Positions 1 through 6,194 of a stretch of DNA of 8,492 bases are shown in pieces. The DNA is from Deltaproteobacteria bacterium (GTDB lineage Bacteria; Desulfobacterota; JAENJC01): the NCBI GenBank assembly GCA_016844545.1, contig JAENJC010000168.1, positions 1 to 8,492 on the forward strand, in the 5' to 3' direction. The notes under the pieces are model-generated. The model saw nothing but the letters and a program-made list of their open reading frames with translations. It searched no databases and was not told where the DNA came from. Numbering within the stretch: position 1 is the first letter of the stretch; the number at the start of each line of letters is the position of its first letter. A program made the position numbers and the translations under genes.

Positions 1-432
1 TATGGAAATCTTATTTCTTCTACGCCTGTTGAGAATGGCCCATTGGATAGTGTCATTGATTTGCGCTTTATCGTCTCCGAAAGCCAGATAATTGTCGAAA
101 CCTTTGCTGGTAATAAGGGCTGAGTCTCCTATCTCCAACCGGTCATTTACTACAAAGATGATAATTCGTTCATCCCCTTTGGAGCGCAACGTATGACAAA
201 GTGAAAACTGTTCTTCCTGCGAGCTGTTCGCATCAGGAAAAATAAAAATTACATCGAGCGCTTTTCTATTCAAAAGGGCTTCAGCCTCTCCATATGTAAA
301 TAGAAAAAGAGTACACTCTGGATTAAGGGCGTCAGCAATGAATTTCTGGCATGCCGCTTCCGGCTCTCCAGGATGGACAAGAGCCGCAGTCTTGATATCA
401 TTCACAGCTTCAATCTTTCTGAATAGGAACAT
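1..432 (-). CDS. Degenerate receiver-like (pseudo-receiver) protein, partial
   Basis: The frame is open for 144 codons from an ATG at 432 and leaves the window at position 1, so the C-terminus is not seen. An AAGGA element 8-9 bases upstream supports the start. The alternation of hydrophobic strands and helices matches a CheY-like receiver: strands near residues 15-19 (TAALV), 41-45 (TLFLF), 60-65 (DVIFIF) and 90-95 (IIIFVV), then a helix around 124-136. The residues needed for phosphotransfer are missing: there is no acidic pair after strand 1, Phe65 lies about where the phospho-Asp should be, and the Thr/Ser and Lys positions are not conserved. The basic segment NRRRRNK (residues 135-141) may begin a linker to an output domain outside the window. 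It lies 69 bases downstream of the REC-PilZ gene on the same strand and is probably co-transcribed. The family assignment is inference from the fold pattern; the open frame is directly seen. Confidence 0.72.
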   Translation of the reverse strand, partial: MFLFRKIEAVNDIKTAALVHPGEPEAACQKFIADALNPECTLFLFTYGEAEALLNRKALDVIFIFPDANSSQEEQFSLCHTLRSKGDERIIIFVVNDRLEIGDSALITSKGFDNYLAFGDDKAQINDTIQWAILNRRRRNKISI

Positions 433-501
433 TAAGTTAGTCCTTAATTTAGTATTCGAGTTACTAAGAACAGAGGTGCTGACTAAATATAAGCAGAGGA
501 G

Positions 502-1227
502 TCAGGCCACAGTCATCCTTTTCCGTTCCATTGTCTTTACATACCCGTCAATAATCTTTTTCCCTTCCCAGGTAATAGTTATGAACTGTATGCCAATTCC
601 AGGGACTATTCTTGTTGATGGACTGTCGGAGTCTTTGGGAATGATCCTTATAACCTCTACAACGGCTTCAACACGATTTGCAGTATTCGGGATTGTAAAA
701 GACAGGTTGATTATCGAGCCGGTCGGCAGCGGTTCGGCCGTCTCGATGAACCCACCGGTACTGCTTACGTTTTGCATGCGGCCGGAATATTCCTTACCGT
801 TATGGAAGTAGGTGACCTCAGCTTCGATAGAGACCCTTATATGATTTCTGATCGGGATATCTATGAATTTTTTGACCGTCTTCAATAAAGTGTCTTCGTC
901 AACAAACGGTCTTGTTAAATAAACGTCACAACCGGCCAGTAAGCACCTCTTCCTTTCCCCTTCCCCTTTTGCCGAGGTGTACATAATGATAGGGATATCC
1001 TTAAAAGAAGGGTCTTCTTTTATAATCCGGCAGCATTCATCGCCATTCATTTCAGGCATATAAAGATCCATGAGTACAATGTCTGGACGTTCATCGCTTA
1101 TCTTTTTCAGGGCATCCTTACCATCTATGGCAGTAATGACGGCGCATCTTGTCCTGCTGAATAGAGATTTTGTCTGGGCCAGACCGGTTGCCGAATCGTC
1201 AACAATAAGTATCTTTTTTACCTGCAT
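502..1227 (-). CDS. Response regulator with receiver and PilZ (c-di-GMP-binding) domains
   Basis: A 241-residue cytoplasmic two-domain regulator. Residues 1-122 form a CheY-like receiver with the acidic pair Asp10-Asp11 after strand 1 (ILIVDDS), the phospho-acceptor Asp54 (VLMDLYMP) and Thr84. The normally invariant Lys of the KP motif is Arg106 (LTRPF). Residues from about 125 to 235 form a PilZ domain with both c-di-GMP signatures: RxxxR (R127-NHI-R131) and the N-x-S-x-x-G box (N153-V-S155-S-T-G158). The C-terminal half resembles the PilZ variant common in Myxococcus and other deltaproteobacteria (gmx/TIGR02266 type). It probably senses c-di-GMP and a partner kinase to control motility, surface behaviour or another regulator. 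The ATG at 1227 follows GGTGGG closely, and the ILIVDDS strand begins right after it as expected. It is the first gene after the promoter at 1383-1411. No cognate kinase is visible. Confidence 0.93.
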   Translation of the reverse strand: MQVKKILIVDDSATGLAQTKSLFSRTRCAVITAIDGKDALKKISDERPDIVLMDLYMPEMNGDECCRIIKEDPSFKDIPIIMYTSAKGEGERKRCLLAGCDVYLTRPFVDEDTLLKTVKKFIDIPIRNHIRVSIEAEVTYFHNGKEYSGRMQNVSSTGGFIETAEPLPTGSIINLSFTIPNTANRVEAVVEVIRIIPKDSDSPSTRIVPGIGIQFITITWEGKKIIDGYVKTMERKRMTVA

Positions 1228-1382
1228 TGCCCACCATTTTGCATGTACCGGATTTATTATTAAGTAACTCTCAGAGGGAAAACAATATCATATCGCGCCA
1301 AAATGTCCGACTGGATATCAATCATGGGAGGTTATCGAGAAATCTGCTATGCACGAAAAATGGGATGTTATTCGACATGACA

Positions 1383-1411
1383 AGTATAATAAAATCATGT
1401 AGGTATGTCAA
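1383..1411 (-). promoter_or_regulatory. Sigma-70-type promoter for the REC-PilZ gene
   Basis: Read on the minus strand, a perfect TTGACA (1411 to 1406) is separated by 17 bases from TATACT (1388 to 1383), five of six matches to the -10 consensus. Transcription would start near 1376, giving a leader of about 150 bases before the ATG at 1227. No riboswitch or clear operator was recognised in that leader. Confidence 0.7.
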
Positions 1412-1430
1412 TTTGATTTTATTCATTTAC

Positions 1431-1477
1431 TTGACACTAACTGAAAATTCCTGATAAAGTCGAGAAAACTATATAAT
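1431..1477 (+). promoter_or_regulatory. Possible weak plus-strand promoter before the structured element
   Basis: A perfect TTGACA at 1431-1436 faces the structured region. Its best -10 at normal distance is weak (ATAAAG at 1454-1459 after 17 bases). A perfect TATAAT at 1472-1477 lies too far away (35 bases) to pair with it and has only a poor -35 of its own. The arrangement could drive transcription across 1482-1601, but the pairing is not convincing. It sits 19 bases from the opposing REC-PilZ promoter, so the two would be divergent. Confidence 0.3.
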
Positions 1478-1481
1478 CACC

Positions 1482-1601
1482 GGTTCTCCCGGCTCTTGGC
1501 GCCGTGAGAACGTGGAGCTAAGCCGGAGCACCCCCCGTCGCTACGCTCCGGGAGAACCAGGGGCACGAAACCAATGACCTTATGGGTCATGGCTCAGCCC
1601 C
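1482..1601 (+). ncRNA. Candidate structured RNA or palindromic element, GC-rich, unidentified
   Basis: This GC-rich block sits between AT-rich flanks and has no credible reading frame. Read on the plus strand it can fold into three successive hairpins. The first pairs GTTCTC (1483-1488) with GAGAAC (1506-1511) and CGGC (1490-1493) with GCCG (1501-1504). The second pairs CCGGAGC (1523-1529) with GCTCCGG (1545-1551). The third pairs GGGGC (1560-1564) with GCCCC (1597-1601) around an inner stem ATGACC (1574-1579)/GGTCAT (1585-1590). A mutually exclusive alternative is an 11-bp perfect pairing, GGTTCTCCCGG (1482-1492) with CCGGGAGAACC (1548-1558), which would undo hairpins one and two. The strand is inferred from the weak promoter upstream. 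I do not recognise a family with certainty; a HEARO/omega-type RNA from an IscB element is one hypothesis, a non-autonomous palindromic repeat another. Confidence 0.4.
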
Positions 1602-1672
1602 GCATTAGCCGATAAAATATTTTAAAAGAGAATACTGATACGCAGATTTTAAATTGTGCAGAAATAACTGTG

Positions 1673-2134
1673 TTAGAACTCAAGAAGATCATATGGAAGC
1701 ATTAAGAAACCTTATTACGTTGCCATTCCAAGTAAGGACAATAGATTTCGGTAATAAGCAATGGCACCTCGGAATCCCAAACAAAGCGGGATGGTATTTC
1801 ATTGTAACAAATGCTCCCGTAAATGTGCTTGAAGCTATCGATTCGCCTCTATCTGAGTACACCAACTCTAAACCGTGCTAGAGAACATACTTTTGCTCAT
1901 AAGGGTACAGCAGGATTGGCTCTCGCTAATTACCCAGCGCTCGCGGCCTATGACTGGCAGTTTCACTATATTGAAAACACGCTCGCCAGCGTGTCAGCGG
2001 CGCATCGAGATATAATATTGAAATTGGGAGAGCAAATCTGGCGTGCAAACAATGGATGGCCGATCTTGTGCTCGGATTGAATTCTAACAACTCATTCAAC
2101 TGGATCCGCTAAAGCGGGCCGGTTAATTCATACG
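1673..2134 (+). mobile_element. Lone integron gene cassette (462 bp), no integrase nearby
   Basis: The element has the expected order of a mobile gene cassette: a core site G|TTAGAA at 1672-1678, a reading frame starting 15 bases later, and an attC site just after the stop codon, ending at G2134|TT. The 5' core GTTAGAA (1672-1678) is the exact reverse complement of the attC 5' core TTCTAAC (2082-2088). In the excised circle the attC would therefore have two fully complementary outer boxes. In the integrated form the 3' outer half reads TTCTCC, which does not match and so belongs to the flanking DNA. No second attC, attI or integrase gene is in the window. Integration outside an integron by the tyrosine recombinase IntI is the natural explanation. 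It could also be the last survivor of a decayed array. Confidence 0.72.
1693..2080 (+). pseudogene. Broken cassette gene, GIY-YIG nuclease-like remnant
   Basis: Two reading frames together look like the two ends of one gene. The first, from ATG at 1693 to TAG at 1881, encodes 62 residues including GIPNKAGWYFIVTNAPVNVL. The second, in the next frame and closing at 2080, encodes NRAREH, then GLALANYPALAAYDWQFHY, and ends GEQIWRANNGWPILC. The RxREH block, the Y-x-W-x-F-x-Y strand and the final Glu-Gln-x-Trp helix resemble a GIY-YIG endonuclease core. The segment that should carry the GIY and YIG tyrosines, between the N-terminal part and RAREH, is absent. The parts meet at about 1835-1880 in different frames, so an internal deletion is more likely than a single-base shift. 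An ATG with a weak purine stretch (AAGAAG) lies just upstream. The protein is most likely inactive. Family assignment is from memory of motifs and moderate only. Confidence 0.5.
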
Positions 2135-2140
2135 TTCTCC
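2082..2140 (+). other. attC recombination site (59-base element)
   Basis: The site starts with the core-like TTCTAAC (2082-2088), two bases after the last codon of the cassette gene, and ends with GTTCTCC (2134-2140): 59 bases. Its middle folds as a classical attC: ATT-C-AACTGG (2094-2103) pairs with CCGGTTAAT (2119-2127), leaving C2097 (a G on the bottom strand) extrahelical. A second stem CCGC (2106-2109)/GCGG (2114-2117) closes a TAAA loop. The layout TCTAACAA-n-TCATTCAA ... TTAATTCA-n-nCGTT is the same as in the short attC sites of aadA-type cassettes. The cut would fall between G2134 and T2135. Confidence 0.85.
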
Positions 2141-2157
2141 ATGCCTCGCCACCTGGA

Positions 2158-2174
2158 ACTGGATGTTATCCAGT
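2158..2174. repeat. Short perfect inverted repeat in the 2141-2249 spacer
   Basis: ACTGGAT (2158-2164) and ATCCAGT (2168-2174) form a 7-bp hairpin with a GTT loop. It lies between the attC site and the end of the antiporter gene. On the minus strand it is downstream of the antiporter stop, but no T-run follows, so it is not a typical intrinsic terminator. The rest of 2141-2249 shows no gene and no clear signal. Confidence 0.45.
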
Positions 2175-2249
2175 CAATAGTCTTAACATATAACGCCGCG
2201 CTAATTGTTGCCATCATCGCTCTTTTGTCAATAGTGTTTTAGAGTTGTG

Positions 2250-4220
2250 TCAATCCCCTTTTAGAGCCCGTATCGCGCTGTCCATCTCTGCATGGCTTCC
2301 GATTATGGCCAGGATGTCTCCCTCTTCTATGGCCAAGTCGGCGGGAGGGTTTGCACGTGTTGTTGCCTTTCTTACTATTGCGAGGACCATCACCCCACTC
2401 TTCTTTCTCAGGTCTATTTCAGCAAGGGTCTTACCGATAAGGTGAGACCCTGTGTTGACAAAGAAGGTCTCTATGACGCTTTCGGAAAGGATTGAGGTTA
2501 TCTCCATCAACTTTTCCCTGGACAGGGAAGGGGTCCTGAACATGGCGTAACCTTCATTGCGGATGATGTCTATCTGGTTCTGGATAATGTTTCCGGGGAC
2601 GCGATACTCCTTCAGTACCCTGGAGAATATCTCTATAGATGTCTCAAACTCCTCAGGGATCACCTGGTTTGCCCCCAGCTTGTAGAGTTCCTCCACCTCG
2701 GAAATATAATGAGTCCTTACAAGGATGTATAGCCTGTCGTTGGCCTCTCTTGCTATCTTGACCATCCTCCTTGTGATGGCAGGGTCGGAAATGGCTATAA
2801 CCATCATGCGGGCATTTTCTATATAAAGATTTTTGAGTATCTCTATATGGCTGGCATCACCGAAGAGTGCCTTGTGACCGTCCTTCCTGGCCAGTTTTAT
2901 CCTCGTCCAGTTCATATCAAGGATGATGTATTTTATCCCTATCTCTTTTAAGACCTTCGCCAAGTTCTGGCCGTTTAGGCCGTAACCCACTATGATGACA
3001 TGGTCGGATGTGGCGGCAATCTTTTCTTCAGCTGATGGAACAGCCCTTACTCCCAGGAGGTGAGCTGCCTTGTAAGCAGCAGCATGAGATATCTGTATCA
3101 GAAAAGGGGTTGCAGACATTGTAAGTATCGATGTGGCCAAAAGGGTCTGATAGAGGTCGTGCGCCAGGAGTCCATAATCCTCCCCCAACTTCATAAGGAC
3201 GAATGAGAACTCCCCGATCTGGGCAATGCTCAAACCTACAATGATAGAGAGGCGCATGGGGGTTTTAAGCATCTGTCCGATTCCGACCACTACCAGCACC
3301 TTCAAAATGATTACGCTGCTTGCCAGGAAGAAGAGATGAGGAAGGTTTTCTGTAAAGTATCCGAGATCAAGGAGCATGCCTATGGATATGAAGAAGAGAC
3401 TCAGGAAGGTGTCTCTGAAGGACAAGACCTCTGCCACAATCTGGTGGCTGTATTCAGATTCGGATATGACGAGCCCTGCGATAAATGCGCCCAGGGCGAG
3501 GGAGAGGCCGGCATAAGATGTAATCCACGCAGTACCGAAGCAAAGAAGAAGGACTGTAAGGGTGAAGACCTCCCTGTTTCTGAGCTTTACCACCTGATAA
3601 AGGATACGGGGGACAAGGATGTAAGAGGCTGCAAGGATCACGCCTACGGCTGCTGCTGCGAACAGGAGAGGGTTTGCTATAGACAGAAAAGATACCTCTT
3701 TTGCGCTGGCTATGGCCTGCAAGATGATTATCATCGGGACCACACAGATGTCCTGAAAAAGAAGGATGCTCATTGACAGGCTACCCTGAGGAGTATCCAA
3801 CTCTCCTCTGTCTGCGAGCAGTTTAAGGACAATGGCTGTGGAGCTGAGAGCTGTAACAAAGGATATGAACAGGGACTGGGTTCCAGGGTAGCCGACTATA
3901 TAGGCGCCGGCAAGGGCCAAGGCAGAGGTTATGGCTACCTGGAGCCCTCCGCCCAGGAGCGCTTCCTTCCTGAGCCTGAACATCTTTGTCATGGAGAATT
4001 CAAGGCCTACAACAAAGAGAAGCAGTATCACCCCGATCTGAGCCAGCGTGTCCACGGCGCTCAGGTTCGTTACGAGTCCTGTGCCATACGGGCCTATTAT
4101 TATCCCTGTAATAATGAACCCGATGATAGCCGGCAGTCCGAGCCTGTGAAAGATTATGGTTACAGGCACGGATACAGCCATAAGTATTACAAGGTCTTTT
4201 AATAAGGGGATATTTTCCAT
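2250..4220 (-). CDS. Kef-type cation:proton antiporter (CPA2) with C-terminal RCK domains
   Basis: A 656-residue inner-membrane protein. Residues 1-385 hold the Na+/H+ exchanger-type transport domain with about a dozen hydrophobic segments and family motifs: GPYGTGLV (43-50), VVGLEFSM (70-77), LSSTAIVLKLL (125-135), LLFQDICVVPM (153-163, with Asp157 in the ion-binding region) and FFISIGMLLDL (276-286). Residues 405-525 are an RCK/TrkA-N Rossmann fold with GYGLNG (412-417) and Asp435 ending strand 2, which favours NAD(H) binding, then GDAS (454-457). Residues 565-655 form a TrkA-C domain ending in EEGDILAIIG. It should exchange K+ or Na+ for protons under control by nucleotide or ion ligands. 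The ATG directly follows the TAG of the AI-2E gene with no gap, so translation is probably coupled. Length is normal for YbaL/KefB-like proteins. Exact ion and ligand cannot be read from sequence. Confidence 0.95.
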   Translation of the reverse strand: MENIPLLKDLVILMAVSVPVTIIFHRLGLPAIIGFIITGIIIGPYGTGLVTNLSAVDTLAQIGVILLLFVVGLEFSMTKMFRLRKEALLGGGLQVAITSALALAGAYIVGYPGTQSLFISFVTALSSTAIVLKLLADRGELDTPQGSLSMSILLFQDICVVPMIIILQAIASAKEVSFLSIANPLLFAAAAVGVILAASYILVPRILYQVVKLRNREVFTLTVLLLCFGTAWITSYAGLSLALGAFIAGLVISESEYSHQIVAEVLSFRDTFLSLFFISIGMLLDLGYFTENLPHLFFLASSVIILKVLVVVGIGQMLKTPMRLSIIVGLSIAQIGEFSFVLMKLGEDYGLLAHDLYQTLLATSILTMSATPFLIQISHAAAYKAAHLLGVRAVPSAEEKIAATSDHVIIVGYGLNGQNLAKVLKEIGIKYIILDMNWTRIKLARKDGHKALFGDASHIEILKNLYIENARMMVIAISDPAITRRMVKIAREANDRLYILVRTHYISEVEELYKLGANQVIPEEFETSIEIFSRVLKEYRVPGNIIQNQIDIIRNEGYAMFRTPSLSREKLMEITSILSESVIETFFVNTGSHLIGKTLAEIDLRKKSGVMVLAIVRKATTRANPPADLAIEEGDILAIIGSHAEMDSAIRALKGD

Positions 4221-5288
4221 CTAAGTTCCGAGGGGTATCTTTTCAGATTGATTAATTTCTTTAACTATATCAATCAGGATGAGGAGCAGGGCAAATACAA
4301 AAGGGCCCACGAACAGGCCGATCGGTCCGAACACGATAATCCCTCCCAAGAAACTGAAGAATATTGCGAGAGGATGGAGCATGGCCTTCCCGCTCACCAG
4401 CCAGGACCAGATAACATTGTCTACAAGGCTTATTACAAAGCTTCCCCAGAGAAACAGGATAACTGCGCTTATGTAACTACCCTGGATCATGAGGATAACC
4501 GATGCAGGGAACCAGATAAAGGATGCGCCGAGCATTGGTAATATGGCCAGTAAACCCATTACTACTCCCCATATGACGGGGGAATCTATCCCAAGGACCC
4601 AGAAGGCGGATCCGCCCAGAAGGCCTTGAACCGTGGCTGCAACAAGAGTCCCATAGATAGTGGCAAAGATAATATCCTTGAGCCTTGAAAATATCCTTTC
4701 CGTTTGATGTTCTGAAAGCGGTATCAGGCTTCTTACCTCTGCGGCAATCATATTGCTGTCTTTGAGGAGGTAATACATGGTAAAGAGCATGAGAAAGAGA
4801 TTTAAAATGAAAAGGGACAGATTCTTGATGCTGCCGGTCAGCATACTGATGCCATAGGAGCTGTTTTCCTTTATGGCGTTCAGAAAAAAATCTGTTGTGT
4901 TTATATGGAATGCCGTTGTAAATCTTTGATAGAGATTTTGCAGTGTTTTGTCGTCAAGGAAGGGCAAAAGCTCTTTATAACTGCCTGACTGTATAGCTGC
5001 GTCAATCCGTTCGTAGAGAGATATTGCCTCATTTACAATTGATCCCGTCAGAAATATGAGAGGGATGATGATTATTATTGTGACCAGTAGGCAGACCCCT
5101 AAGGATGCTATACCCTTGTTCCCTCTTGTATATTTCAGTAGTTTAATATAAACGGGATAGAAGACTATAGAAAAGATTACCCCCAGGAGGATAGGGCTCA
5201 AGAACGGTTTTAATATCAGATAGTTCAGATACAGGGTAACTACTATGGCTAAGGATACGAATAGGTTGTTGAATTTTTTATTTTCCAT
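4221..5288 (-). CDS. AI-2E family (PerM/TqsA-type) membrane permease
   Basis: A 355-residue inner-membrane protein of normal family length. It has hydrophobic pairs near the N-terminus (about 9-50), a segment at 62-86, a hydrophilic stretch at 87-150, then segments at about 152-176, 208-233, 236-264, 270-292 and 308-342. Family hallmarks are clear in the C-terminal half: LLAILPMLGASFIWFPAS (246-263), SLVDNVIWSWLVSG (287-300), KAMLHPLAIF (301-310), and FLGGIIVFGPIGLFVGP (313-329). Members include autoinducer-2 exporters and Na+(Li+)/H+ antiporters, so the family name does not prove a signalling substrate; beside ion transporters, ion or small-molecule efflux is plausible. No Shine-Dalgarno sequence precedes the ATG at 5288, and a promoter at 5295-5323 would start transcription at about that codon. 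The gene abuts the antiporter gene. Confidence 0.93.
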   Translation of the reverse strand: MENKKFNNLFVSLAIVVTLYLNYLILKPFLSPILLGVIFSIVFYPVYIKLLKYTRGNKGIASLGVCLLVTIIIIIPLIFLTGSIVNEAISLYERIDAAIQSGSYKELLPFLDDKTLQNLYQRFTTAFHINTTDFFLNAIKENSSYGISMLTGSIKNLSLFILNLFLMLFTMYYLLKDSNMIAAEVRSLIPLSEHQTERIFSRLKDIIFATIYGTLVAATVQGLLGGSAFWVLGIDSPVIWGVVMGLLAILPMLGASFIWFPASVILMIQGSYISAVILFLWGSFVISLVDNVIWSWLVSGKAMLHPLAIFFSFLGGIIVFGPIGLFVGPFVFALLLILIDIVKEINQSEKIPLGT

Positions 5289-5294
5289 ACATGG

Positions 5295-5323
5295 AGAATA
5301 CCGACTGATACAAGATTTGTCAA
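5295..5323 (-). promoter_or_regulatory. Candidate promoter of the AI-2E/antiporter pair, leaderless geometry
   Basis: On the minus strand, a perfect TTGACA (5323 to 5318) is followed after 17 bases by TATTCT (5300 to 5295), four of six -10 matches. The start point is expected about 6-8 bases beyond the -10, at 5287-5289, which coincides with the ATG at 5288. This would allow the AI-2E and antiporter genes to be transcribed apart from the K+ channel and BrkB genes. Confidence 0.5.
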
Positions 5324-5428
5324 ACGATTAGAGACAGGCAATATGCAATAACATGGGTGGAATATATAACCTATGTAATTGCTCTGGTAGTTAGGCTGAA
5401 GACTGAAGGTGGAAGCAAGCGCATTGTT

Positions 5429-6169
5429 TCACAAGGGTCGAAAAGGCATGTAAGGCCTTCCTGGTTCGGAGCCGTAGATGAGACTCATGTAATGGGCCTT
5501 TCCGGCATAGATTAACAAGAGCTTTTTAGCTACTTCCCACAGGATGGCGAAGGAGGCCCCACCTATAAGTGCTACAGATATCGGGACCGTTCTTTGCGGG
5601 AGTAATTTGTACGCTGCGGCAACAGTCAGAGCAGCCATCACTGTAGGGATGTATTTTATCAGGAGACCGTCAATAAAAGGCCCCATAGCCTGTAAAACAG
5701 GAGTTGGAAGGAGGTGGTAGAGATACAGTCCAAGCAGGAAGGAAGCTGCAAAAAAAGTGACGCTTAAGAGGAATATTCCCCATGCAATGACATGAGAAAA
5801 GACAAACCATCTTTTTTGATGTACGCCAAATATCTCCCTTATGACCTTCTCTCCCTCAGCCAGCACCATATGGGCGCTCCAGGCGAGAGTAAAAAAACCT
5901 ATACCGCCAAACAGCCCTCTGTTTTTAACAATATCGTAAATGCTTTGTTCCATCCTTCCAGTCATAAAAGGAAAGAGTCTGTTTGCCCATTGTACCGCTT
6001 GTTCCGTGACGACTATGTTTCTGCCTGCCATCTCTCCAACGGCTGCTATGGCAATGAATATGAGGGGGATAAAGGATAGGAGTGTATAGAATGAAAGGGA
6101 GGCTGCATAGGTAAAGATGTCGTGCTTGTACAGCCTGTTTCCCATATCCCTGATAAACTTGATAATCAT
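5429..6169 (-). CDS. YihY/BrkB family membrane protein, C-terminally shortened
   Basis: A 246-residue inner-membrane protein of the YihY/BrkB family (once called RNase BN; molecular role still uncertain). It starts in family style, with HDIFTYAASLSFYTLLSFIP (16-35) as first membrane segment. Further segments lie at about 86-105 (GGIGFFTLAWSAHMVL), 121-151, 170-190 (with ALTVAAAYKLLPQ, family-typical) and 195-222. The protein should continue from IYGS into a last hydrophobic helix of the type YGSLG...LLWLY...GAE. Instead IYGSEPGRPYMPFRPL is followed by TGA. The missing helix is not visible in other frames of the next 140 bases, so the 3' end looks deleted rather than frameshifted. The ATG at 6169 is 25 bases after the K+ channel stop, suggesting co-transcription; the ribosome site is weak. 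Whether the product still works is unknown. Confidence 0.85.
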   Translation of the reverse strand: MIIKFIRDMGNRLYKHDIFTYAASLSFYTLLSFIPLIFIAIAAVGEMAGRNIVVTEQAVQWANRLFPFMTGRMEQSIYDIVKNRGLFGGIGFFTLAWSAHMVLAEGEKVIREIFGVHQKRWFVFSHVIAWGIFLLSVTFFAASFLLGLYLYHLLPTPVLQAMGPFIDGLLIKYIPTVMAALTVAAAYKLLPQRTVPISVALIGGASFAILWEVAKKLLLIYAGKAHYMSLIYGSEPGRPYMPFRPL

Positions 6170-6194
6170 AGACCCGTTTCCCTTTTTTCCATTT

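Noticed and set aside
338..811. A 157-codon plus-strand open frame across the regulator genes
   Set aside because: It is antisense to the REC-PilZ gene and the open pseudo-receiver frame and has no recognisable domain.
1482..1601. Group II intron or known metabolite riboswitch in the GC-rich element
   Set aside because: No domain V signature, intron ends, or conserved core of the SAM, TPP, cobalamin, glycine or c-di-GMP classes could be matched by eye.
1483..2140. GTTCTCC occurs at 1483-1489 and again at 2134-2140, possibly a second cassette boundary
   Set aside because: A 7-base match within this range can be chance, and no second attC-like fold lies between 1550 and 1672.
2158..2174. Terminator for the antiporter transcript
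   Set aside because: The 7-bp hairpin is not followed by a T-run on either strand, so it lacks the form of an intrinsic terminator.
2187..2215. Minus-strand GCGTTAT and GTTAAGA resembling another attC half-site
   Set aside because: No complementary partner box or central stem is present, and the bases deviate from the GTTRRRY consensus.
3336..3776. A 146-codon plus-strand open frame inside the antiporter gene
   Set aside because: It is antisense to a well-supported gene; the translation is charged and Cys-rich without domain pattern, so it is a shadow.
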